Shown one piece after another: positions 57,337-64,000 of a stretch of 64,000 nt of DNA. The notes below the pieces were generated by a model. The model was given only the letters and a program-made list of their open reading frames with translations, was not told where the DNA came from and made no database searches. The translations under genes and the position numbers were made by a program. Every line of letters begins with the position of its first letter. Position 1 is the stretch's first letter. Source of the stretch: Brassica napus (Eukaryota; Streptophyta; Magnoliopsida; Brassicales; Brassicaceae); NCBI RefSeq assembly GCF_020379485.1, contig NW_026014680.1:1-64000 (forward strand), in the 5' to 3' direction.

Positions 57337-57812
57337 AAAATGACCCGAAACTTTCGAAACGATCATAATAGTACCTGTATAGAAAGCTCTGCTGATGGAG
57401 ACCAACGAGAAGCGTTGACGCACCAGTCTCTTTCACGACTTCAGCGATCGTTCTTCCATCTTCGTCTCCTTCTCTCACGATTATCTCTGTATTTCGTCTG
57501 TAAACCACGATCACGAAGAGAACTAATCAAATTCTCATCAAGAATCAAGAAAATCTTGAGATCAGACTGTTTCATTCACTCACGTTAAAGAAATCGCCGC
57601 AGAGCTCACGGAAAGAAAGGGCGAGATGGTATCCGTGGCGGCGGAGGAGACGCGCCGCCGTGAATTTCTTCTTGCGGGGCGGCGGAGAGAATACGTGGAG
57701 GAGGACTATGACGTCACCGTGACGGAAGAGGTTATGAAGTGCCCACTGTAACGCTGTCCTGGCCGCTTCTTTATCCTCTACAACACACCACGATCCTCTG
57801 TACTTCTCCCAT
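57336..57812 (-). pseudogene. Universal stress protein (UspA-like, adenine nucleotide alpha hydrolase fold), truncated by the satellite array
   Basis: Read on the minus strand from an ATG at 57812, exon 1 (57812-57584) encodes the first beta-alpha-beta part of a USP domain: after MGEVQRIVV the clear core is EDKEAARTALQWALHNL, then GDVIVLLHVFSPPPRKKK and a GYHLALSFRELC helix. A consensus donor (AAC|GTGAGT) starts an 86-bp intron ending TTTACAG at 57498. Exon 2 (57497-57375) encodes EIIVREGDEDGRTIAEVVKE followed by GASTLLVGLHQQSFLYR, the plant subgroup's version of the VVGSHG strand. It ends at AG|GTAC, which looks like a second donor. The remaining coding part, including the nucleotide-loop motif expected at the C-terminus, is missing because satellite DNA begins at 57335. 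Exon 1 also shifts frame around 57781-57791 (one base extra or two missing), and the exon 1/exon 2 phases do not match with the best splice sites. The plant family is linked to stress responses and nucleotide binding. The family call is firm; loss of function is inferred. Confidence 0.82.
57498..57583 (-). other. 86-bp spliceosomal intron of the USP pseudogene
   Basis: On the minus strand the segment begins GTGAGT and ends GGTTTACAG, is T-rich before the acceptor and contains in-frame stops, while USP coding similarity resumes directly after it. Its length is typical of crucifer introns. With these sites, exon 1 ends in phase 0 but exon 2 needs phase 2, so a further indel or another splice choice is required. 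One in-frame alternative uses a donor four bases downstream of the first (after AACGTGA) and the next CAG eleven bases into exon 2. Confidence 0.65.
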
Positions 57813-57972
57813 TACGATTCTCTCTCTGTCTCTCTCCTCCTCTTCTTTCGTCTTTGGTCTGAAAGAAAGAGAATTGACTTGGGTTCGGTTTTGTATCGTA
57901 ATCTTGTGATCACTCTCTCTCTTTCCTTTGCGTCTCAATATGTGAATAATGTATATAATAAGTTTATATAAT
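57810..57972 (-). promoter_or_regulatory. Putative USP promoter with TATA box and GA-rich leader
   Basis: On the minus strand, TATATAAA (57970-57963) lies about 150 bases upstream of the ATG, leaving room for a 5' leader of roughly 120 bases. That leader is rich in GA dinucleotides (CT on the plus strand at about 57909-57920 and 57816-57845), a common feature of plant 5' leaders and a target of GAGA-binding BPC factors. The promoter survived although the 3' part of the gene was lost. No transcript evidence is available. Confidence 0.45.
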
Positions 57973-58544
57973 CGTATGTATTATGAAAGCTGGAACTTTA
58001 TGTTTGTGGAATAAATTAAAGTGGTCAAATGTGTGTTTGAGTATGAAAGCATGGACCGTGTTTTTTGTTATTGGGGTAGAGTGAACGTGCTGCAGCTTTA
58101 CACTCTTGGGGACAATAACTTTGTTCTAGTCATTTACCACATTGAGCATGGGTTGAAAAACAGGAATCGTGTTCGGTCACTTCACAATTAAGTAAATAGA
58201 AACTAATTTTAGTATTTTAACCATTTAATTATGCATATATTTATCTTTTATACGACGATATGCACATTGAACATCCGATTAAATACTAGTTCTTAAAACC
58301 AGGAACCATGTTGCACAAAAAAAACCAGGAACCATTAAAAAACTAAATTTGCCATTTCATTTCACATATTTTTGATTTTGTAAGTTCTTATAATTCCATA
58401 CGTGCACGTTATCAGTGATCGAAAATCAAAAATATGATTTACAGTTACATACATTAAAAGCTTACAAGGATTTTTTTTAATGGTAGTGTTTATGGTGCTA
58501 AACCCGCGTCTATTAAGTAGGATCACAAGTTCATATACTGAATT
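57973..58544. other. Intergenic DNA, no gene recognised
   Basis: AT-rich single-copy-looking sequence. The only structure seen is a short direct repeat, AAAACCAGGAACCAT at 58295-58309 and again at 58321-58335. The ORFs here are short, lack recognisable motifs and have no start context, so I treat them as chance. Confidence 0.6.
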
Positions 58545-58860
58545 AGGATGGAAAAGACAAGCACAAGTAGATGATCCCTGGTGGTGATAAAGAAGCTGCA
58601 AACAGATATAAACAAGGACTTAAACACCTCTTTAATAATACATAAAAAAGTTTAAGAAACACAAATGTGTTAGCAATTCCATAAACTTGAGCCATGAATC
58701 CTGGGATGGTCCACATAATTACTTAAATTGAAAAGTATTCATAAATTATTATTGTTTAGAAAAGTTTTGATATAGAATAATTAAAATGAAGATAGTGGGA
58801 CCATGACGGAAGGAAATGTTTGTATATCAGGGATCTACTTGTGTTTGTCTTTTCCATCCT
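58545..58860. repeat. Inverted repeat with roughly 33-bp arms and a 247-bp spacer
   Basis: The left arm at 58545-58580 reads AGGATGGAAAAGACAAGCAC and on to ATCCCTG. The right arm at 58828-58860 is its near-perfect reverse complement, with one mismatch and a 3-base insertion (GAT) in the left arm. A transcript across it could fold into a long-looped hairpin, or the arms could be the terminal repeats of a small MITE about 316 bp long. I see no convincing target-site duplication and do not recognise a known microRNA. Confidence 0.6.
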
Positions 58861-58880
58861 TATACATTAAAATAAATAAA

Positions 58881-59400
58881 ACACTAATTTTTTTTTATCA
58901 TCAACTTAAACAAACTTATACTCACTCTCTAAACAAAATCTCACAAAATATCTGGATCAAAGAAATTTAAAGAGAAATTTTAATAAAACCCCAAATCAAA
59001 TTTTGTTTAGTTTACAATATCTCATGTAGCAAATGATCACCTTTAATACCAATCACATATCTACAATAATCTTGCAAGTATTAGTTTTTTTTTTAATTAT
59101 TATTTTTATTTTGTTTAGAGCATTTTTAAGTCCCTCCTCCATTTTTTTACTTTAAAATAAAGTGAAATGGAGTATGTAGTAAAAAATACTTCATTTAACT
59201 CCATATCTAATTCTATAATGGAGTAATCTATTTTATGTTTGTTCATTGCTCCTTATGGAGTGAGATTTGAGTTGGATTGAAACAATTTTACTTCATTTTC
59301 TCTTTTACTCTTTTAGAAGAAAAAAAAATAGAATTTTACATTGGAAATATTCTTAGAGAATCATTATAACTCTGTTTAAGTTGATGACAAAAAAAATAGT
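58881..59400. mobile_element. Non-autonomous element of about 515 bp with 25-30 bp inverted ends
   Basis: The left end at about 58884-58912 (ACTAA, a T run, then ATCATCAACTTAAACA) is mirrored by TGTTTAAGTTGATGAC plus an A run at 59373-59400. The region between is AT-rich with no coding capacity, and it holds the smaller candidate MITE described separately. Terminal inverted repeats without coding sequence fit a MITE or a deletion derivative of a DNA transposon. The superfamily is not identified and target-site duplications are unclear because the flanks are simple A/T runs. Confidence 0.5.
59115..59358. mobile_element. Candidate MITE with AGAGCAT-type ends nested in the larger element
   Basis: The left end TTAGAGCATTTTTAAGTCC and the right end (reverse complement CTAAGAATATTTCCAATG) resemble degenerate versions of the AGAGCATCTCCAATG ends common in plant non-autonomous elements. 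Inside are repeated ACTCCAT / ATGGAGT motifs, including a 27-bp imperfect palindrome at 59198-59224. The ends are eroded, so the assignment is tentative. Confidence 0.35.
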
Positions 59401-59676
59401 TTTTTTATTTTAATTTATAATTAACAAACAATCTATATATTATAAATTATATAATTATCAAAACTATTCAATTAATTAGATCACAAAATTTGGAAACAAT
59501 AAAATAAAAATAATCTGAGAAGCTACGATTAACTAGTTCAAAAATAAGATAACAATAGCAAATAGAAAGAGAGAGCAGCAGAATGGAGAAAAGAAATCCA
59601 ATGATTGTAACAACCGAGAAACTTAATTTTCTGAGAATGAAAAAAAAAATTCGCAGTTATTTAATTTAATAACCAA
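59401..59676. other. AT-rich intergenic DNA, nothing recognised
   Basis: Very AT-rich, with A and T runs and one short purine-rich stretch (AAAGAGAGAGCAGCAG, about 59567-59582). No ORF, RNA gene or repeat boundary is supported. Confidence 0.6.
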
Positions 59677-59711
59677 CTAGATTCTGACCCGCCCTTTTCG
59701 GGAGGGCGGGT
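59677..59711 (-). mobile_element. Helitron-type 3' terminus: GC hairpin followed by CTAG
   Basis: On the minus strand an 8-bp perfect stem (ACCCGCCC / GGGCGGGT, 59711-59704 and 59694-59687, 9-base loop) is followed after TCAGAAT by CTAG and then a T (59676). A subterminal GC hairpin a few bases before CTRR, inserted ahead of a T, is the diagnostic 3' end of Helitrons. The element would extend to the right on this map. Its TC 5' end was not found, so its length is unknown. Confidence 0.55.
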
Positions 59712-59934
59712 ATATGTTTTTTTTATATTTTTTTTGAATTTATGTTTTATATTTGTGTACATTTTAATCTCTTTTCTAATAAAAACATCTCACATTTTCT
59801 GTATTTCTAAATTTTACCACTATTTGAACGCAGTTAAAGATTTGTTTTGATGCTGTAATTTTGATCTATTATACTGTATCATGTACATACGAGTATAGGC
59901 TGTGATATGGGGATAAACTAATAACATAATCATC

Positions 59935-59957
59935 TCTAGATTCTAACCCGCTCTTTT
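59935..59957 (-). mobile_element. Second, degenerate Helitron-type 3' end
   Basis: CTAGATTCTAACCCGCTC repeats the start of the terminus at 59677 (CTAGATTCTGACCCGCCC) in the same orientation 260 bases further on, but the second stem arm has been lost. It is probably an older related insertion or a terminal fragment. No 5' end was found. Confidence 0.4.
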
Positions 59958-60720
59958 GTATATTTTTTGTTTTACATTTTTTTAGAAATTTAATTTTCAT
60001 ATTTTTTCTTTGTAATCATATTTGTGTATTTATTGTAATTACATTTGTGTAAAATATTTTTTTTAAATGATTAGTAAGAGGTTTTGATAATTGTATTGAA
60101 TTTATGATGTTGCATAACTATACAATTGCGCGATAACCACTTCACACATTAATTTTTGTACTTTATTTTTAAATAGTTATTTTTTTTAAGAAAGAAAGTA
60201 TTGTTACATTTTGTTTAGTAATCAAATAGCAATTAAATAGATAAAATTATATGTTTTTCATTAGATTTTCACGATTTGATTTCATATATAATGATATAAC
60301 ATTTACATTTTACTTTAAATATATTTTATCTAATTATATAATTGTAACTACTTTTGAAGCTGAAAACATATAGGAAACCTCTACTTTAACTCCACAATAA
60401 TCGGGACCACTTCTTTCTCACAATAATTAAAAACTGTCGAGAACATTATTCTATAGCGGACATTTGCGTACTGGACTACACCAATTACATCATAATTATA
60501 CGGTTCAGTTTCATTTACCCATTGGACCAAACGTTTATCAACAGGACAAGATCCTAATTTAATAGTATTGATTAATAATAATTATGTGTACCGAGTAACC
60601 GAGTGGAGAAATCAAATCAAGTCTACACCAAGCAACACTGATTCGCAAATTTCTATCTATATCACCGATTAACGACTGAAAGAAAGAAAACTTTATGTAA
60701 TTAATTATTTTATTATTAAA
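59958..60720. other. AT-rich intergenic DNA upstream of the MADS-box gene
   Basis: Long A/T-rich stretch, part of which may be the body of the degenerate Helitron copies whose 3' ends lie at 59677 and 59935. No RNA gene is seen; the minus-strand ORF at 60559-60777 has no recognisable motif and is taken as chance. The part after about 60370 is less AT-rich and may belong to the upstream region of the MADS-box gene. Confidence 0.5.
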
Positions 60721-60726
60721 TGTATA

Positions 60727-60835
60727 CAACACGGTATAACTTTCAACACAACAACGGTATAAACTTTCAACTTTCAACGGCTATATGAAAGTAGTGAAAA
60801 ATGGAAATTACCGAGTAAGAAAATGGAAATTACAC
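60727..60835 (+). repeat. Short direct repeats upstream of the MADS-box gene
   Basis: Two repeat pairs lie about 150-250 bases before the ATG. ACGGTATAACTTTCAA is followed by ACGGTATAAACTTTCAA with an offset of about 23 bases. GAAAAATGGAAATTACCGAG is followed by GAAAATGGAAATTACACTG with an offset of about 22 bases. Repeats in a proximal promoter can be factor-binding sites; here this is position-based inference only. Confidence 0.45.
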
Positions 60836-60880
60836 TGATGTAATTGTTAAAAAAGGAAATCAACAACGGTAATCAAAATC

Positions 60881-60888
60881 TATAAATA
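60881..60888 (+). promoter_or_regulatory. TATA box of the MADS-box gene
   Basis: TATAAATA matches the plant TATA consensus and lies 97 bases before the ATG at 60978. Transcription would be expected to start near 60913-60920, giving a CT-rich leader of about 60 bases (TTCTTCTCTCTGT). The ATG sits in CCATGG, a favourable initiation context. Confidence 0.65.
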
Positions 60889-60977
60889 TACACAGCCCTA
60901 AACCTTCTCTGGTCACGCAACTAATAATCACTCACAATTCTTCTCTCTGTAAAACTCTCTAAGCTTTTGTTTTTGCC

Positions 60978-61964
60978 ATGGATTCTCTTTCTTCTTCTAC
61001 TTCGACAAGGATGAAGAACAACAACAAGCCTCTGTCAGAAACCAAACCCGTTTCAAGAAATCATTCTTGTTGTTAAGAGAGAAGACCATTCTCAAAAAAG
61101 CGTTAGAGCTTTCCATCTCTGCGACAACGATATTTGTGTGATACATTACGACCGTGAAGGAAACCTCGTCAACACTTACCCTGAAGATCAGTGCCAAGTT
61201 AAACACATTGTCGAGAGGTATAGGAATTTGAGGGACGGAGAAAAAATCAAGAAAAAACCAATCTTTCACAGTTCTATAACAAGAAACTCGTTGACGAGAA
61301 GAGGAGATCTCTTACGGACGCAGAGGAACGCAAAAGGTTCACTAAGAAAGTTGGAGAGTTCAAGAGTTCCTTGGAACAAAGTTACAGATAGTAAAAGACA
61401 GGGTTCGTGACCTCTTCTTTACTCCCAGGATCATCAGACCGAGCCAGATCAGAGCACTTGTCTTGATGTTATGTCCCAACAAACCACAACTTCCCGACGT
61501 CTTCTTCTGGCTTCTTCCCCCAAAATGACTTATCTTCTTCACTAATAGACGAGGAGGATCCATTGATGAACTTTTGTCCGCAGGTAATTAACAATCCTGT
61601 TTCTGTTCATCAACAACAAATAGGATCATCATTAACGAATCTTCTCATGAGTGGTGATGCGTCCGGTTCCTCCAATGATCGGAGTAAATTCTCAATTTTT
61701 CTGTTTAACCATGAAACCGCTACGTTTACTCCACTTCCCAACTCTGTTTCTTCAAGCTTTGACCAAGGGTTGACTCCGTGTAGCAACAACCTCATTACGG
61801 CTTCACATGGGGCACAAGGGTTCAACTTTGGGTGCAGCAACAATCTCAACACACAAGCTTTAACTTTGGTGCAACAACAATCTCTGTACATGACTGAGCA
61901 CTTTGGTGAATGCACTTCAACCTCGTTTATATCCTCACAGACACCACATTGGAACCCTTCTTGA
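60978..61964 (+). pseudogene. Type I MADS-box gene (M-beta AGAMOUS-like) with five frame breaks
   Basis: Read across three frames, the locus gives one continuous type I MADS protein of about 330 residues. The order is a Ser/Thr-rich start (MDSLSSSTSTRMK); the DNA-binding MADS region RNQTRFKKSFLLLREKTI then LKKALELS, LCDNDICVIHYDREGNLV and YPEDQCQVKHIVERYRNL; a basic region KKLVDEKRRSL; a helix with KKVGEFKSSLEQ; then LQIVKDRVRDLFFTPRIIRP; and a Ser/Asn/Gln-rich tail ending HWNPS, stop at 61962-61964. Such factors bind CArG-like DNA in the nucleus as dimers and are mostly expressed in the female gametophyte, embryo or endosperm. The frame breaks lie near 61028, 61115, 61252-61257, 61380 and 61508. 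The first four fit single-base losses (two in or beside A runs); the last is a net loss of two or gain of one. The remaining sequence looks well preserved, so uncorrected long-read errors are a real alternative to a pseudogene. No intron is evident. The subfamily is inferred from recall of Arabidopsis AGL sequences. Confidence 0.85.
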
Positions 61965-62304
61965 TTAACACATGGCTTCTGATTAATTCATCCTATTAAT
62001 CAAAATTGTGTATTAGTTTTTTTTGCATTTGTGTAAATCTCTTAAAAATTAAGTTCTTATTCCTATGTATACTAACCTTTATCACTGATTATTCATTCGA
62101 GTTCCACTTTTAAAGAGTTGTGTGTATGTCTCTAAACTTTTCTTTTTTTTATATTCTATGTTGTAGTTTGCGAATTGCGAGTGAGGAAACTAGAATCAAC
62201 ATTTGTCTGTTGATACTATCATTATAGAGCATTATCATATGATACTATCTATCTGTCTATAGAGCTCAAAAACTCAATAATCCAAACGATTTTTTTACCG
62301 TGAA
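61965..62304. other. 3' flank of the MADS-box gene
   Basis: AT-rich sequence between the stop codon and the Helitron. It presumably contains the 3' untranslated region, with T-rich stretches at about 62015-62022 and 62139-62150, but no exact AATAAA signal was seen close to the stop. No other gene or RNA is evident. Confidence 0.5.
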
Positions 62305-63102
62305 CTAGATCTCGATCCGTGCAACCACGCGGTTATTGGTTTTATTATATTTTTATGTAAATATTTTTTTCGATTTTAAATTGGTATATATTATAATATA
62401 TATATATATATATATCAGTTTTTAAAACATAATAAGTTTACGGTATATTTTTTTAATTGAATAAATTGTTTCAAACTTTCACGTGTATTTGTATCTTCTT
62501 CTATATATATATTTTTTGGATTACTATTTTATCATTAAAATCATAACTATATATATAAATATTAGTAAAATATTATTTTATTGTCATATCCAAAGATATT
62601 GTAACATTTCACAAATTTAGAAAGTTTTTAAAAAATTAAACTTTTCGCTTCGTAGATTTATATTATCGAGTAAATAATTAAACATTTAGTTTTTGTTTAA
62701 TTTTTAAAATAAACTATATAGTTTAGAATTTGTTTTCATTGGTTTAAGGTAGTAAAGATTAATCATTGTTAGATAATATGATTTTTGCTATTTAAAAAAA
62801 ATCTTTATAATTTTAAAAGTTAACATCAAGAAATATTTAAATAATTAACATATCGAGGTATAGTATTACAAAATTAAAATTATATCTATTTAATTTATAT
62901 TATCTATAAATTTAATGAATCATCTATGTTTAAATCTAATTATTGATAGCCCAATAAAAATTTTTAGTAGGCCCAAAATTTAAATGATAAGATTAGAGAT
63001 TAAATGTAATATGACATTCTAGGAATATGTCAATTAGGTCCATTTTTAAAAAAATCACACATGAATCAAGGTTGTGACTTCTGTTTTAATATATAAGATA
63101 GA
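62305..63102 (-). mobile_element. Complete non-autonomous Helitron, 798 bp
   Basis: On the minus strand the element starts TCTATCTTATATATTAAAAC (63102 downward), continues with GAAGTCACAACCTTGATTC, and ends with an imperfect GC hairpin (CCGCGTG-GTTG-CACGG) followed by GATCGAGATCTAG at 62305. It is preceded by A and followed by T on that strand, i.e. inserted between A and T without target duplication, as Helitrons do. The 5' end matches what I recall of abundant crucifer Helitron families. It encodes no Rep/helicase, so it would depend on an autonomous partner. The interior is very AT-rich and contains a TA microsatellite. Confidence 0.7.
62396..62416. repeat. TA dinucleotide microsatellite inside the Helitron
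   Basis: About ten uninterrupted TA units within a longer AT-only stretch. Likely length-polymorphic; no function is implied. Confidence 0.8.
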
Positions 63103-63130
63103 TAAATATCAATTATTGGTAAGATGCATA

Positions 63131-64000
63131 TCCCCTATATATTATTTGTGAAATATTACAACTTATTTTTGTAGCCACATGTCATCATTAGGATGATTCT
63201 TAGAATTATTAGAGAAATAGGTTGGTCCATCTAATTATATAATAAGCTTTTTATTAAACTACCCATAAATTCATTATTAATGTCATTTTTTATTTTCTAA
63301 ATAAGATTATGGAATTGCCTAATGTATCTAAAGTATATATGACATTAATTATTTTTAATAATAAAGAACTGATAAAAAATAATGTATCTTCTATCATCAA
63401 TTTGTTTAATTTTAAACTATTAAAATAAGTAAAAAAAAATCACAATAACCATATTATAAAAATTTAGATTTTTCTGTATATGTTATATTTTGAATTTAAA
63501 AAAAACGACTATAAATTACTAAAACTGTTAAAAGTCTCACATTCAAATTTTGCGATCCATGGTTTCAAATTTTTGTTATGAAAAAATACAATGATTACAA
63601 AATCATATAAGTAAAAGTTAAATTTAATTAATCATTAAGATTTAAAAATATATATTTATATATATCATTCTAAATTAAAATATAAACCATATTGAATAAA
63701 TAATATTTTAGTTTCAAAATTTACTTGGAATATTTTTTTTGATAAAAGTTCGAACTAACATTAATAATTTTTTTAATTATAAATTACCAAAATTATTAAT
63801 CCCACAATAAAAAATTTGTTATCAGTAATTTAAATTTTTAGCTATTAAAGATACACATGATAAAAAACAATATATGAGTAGAAAGCATCATTTAATAGAC
63901 ATTAATATTAAAAATATAATATGTATGTTAATATCATTTAAACTTAATTACATATCCTATCAATTTTTTTAAGAAAAATTGTTTGGATTAGTAAAATTGA
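63131..64000 (+). mobile_element. Helitron 5' part, running off the window
   Basis: The sequence TCCCCTATATATTATTTGTG, preceded by an A at 63130, followed by AGCCACATGTCATCATTAGG and GAAATAGGTTGGTCCATC, is the plus-strand 5' end of a second crucifer Helitron family. No CTRR hairpin end appears before 64000, so the 3' end lies outside. The rest (63250-64000) is AT-rich and non-coding. It lies 28 bases from the 5' end of the minus-strand Helitron, so the two are head to head. Confidence 0.6.

Noticed and set aside
57340..57588. Plus-strand 82-codon ORF
   Set aside because: It is the antisense shadow of the USP exon 2, intron and exon 1 end; the minus strand carries the recognisable protein motifs.
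58362..58601. Minus-strand 79-codon ORF
   Set aside because: No motif, overlaps one arm of the inverted repeat, and has AT-rich random composition.
58828..58860. Known microRNA at the right arm of the inverted repeat
   Set aside because: The arm does not match any plant microRNA I can recall with confidence, and the loop is long.
60559..60777. Minus-strand 72-codon ORF
   Set aside because: No recognisable domain; it lies in the upstream region of the MADS-box gene and overlaps its short direct repeats.
61610..61915. Minus-strand 101-codon ORF and other minus-strand ORFs over 60997-61563
   Set aside because: Antisense shadows of the MADS-box coding sequence.

Overview
This is nuclear DNA of a flowering plant, most likely a crucifer (Brassicaceae). 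The two recognisable genes encode a plant universal-stress-type protein and a type I (M-beta-like) MADS-box factor of the kind expanded in Arabidopsis and its relatives. The mobile elements have the ends of crucifer Helitrons. There are no prokaryotic operons, ribosome binding sites or CRISPR arrays.

Layout. Positions 1 to about 57,335 (90 percent of the window) form one head-to-tail satellite array with a 351-bp, AT-rich monomer. By tracking the monomer start I count about 163 complete copies plus a partial one. The left part (1-12,268) carries indels and two rearranged copies. A core of 85 consecutive copies (12,269-42,103) has exactly 351-bp spacing and looks base-for-base identical. The right part (42,104-57,335) carries small variants at two hot spots and decays further at its edge. 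The array codes for nothing.

At 57,335 the array stops inside a minus-strand universal stress protein (USP/UspA-like) gene. Exon 1, an 86-bp intron and exon 2 are present. The rest of the gene, including the C-terminal nucleotide-binding loop, is replaced by satellite. Exon 1 also has a frameshift, so this is a truncated pseudogene. From 57.8 to 60.9 kb lies AT-rich intergenic DNA with inverted-repeat and MITE-like elements and two Helitron-type 3' ends. A MADS-box gene with a good TATA box lies at 60,978-61,964 (+). Its reading frame is broken five times, four of them consistent with single-base losses, so it is either a decayed gene or a gene damaged by uncorrected long-read errors. From 62.3 kb to the end are two Helitrons whose 5' ends face each other: a complete 798-bp one on the minus strand and the start of one on the plus strand.

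How it fits together: this is the edge of a large heterochromatic array against a gene-poor, transposon-rich flank with two broken genes. I find no convincing new enzymatic or defence system. The most interesting signals are the near-perfect homogeneity of the array core, the block-specific variants, the possible two-part ancestry of the monomer, and the array boundary inside a gene. Several of these need to be separated from assembly artefacts.
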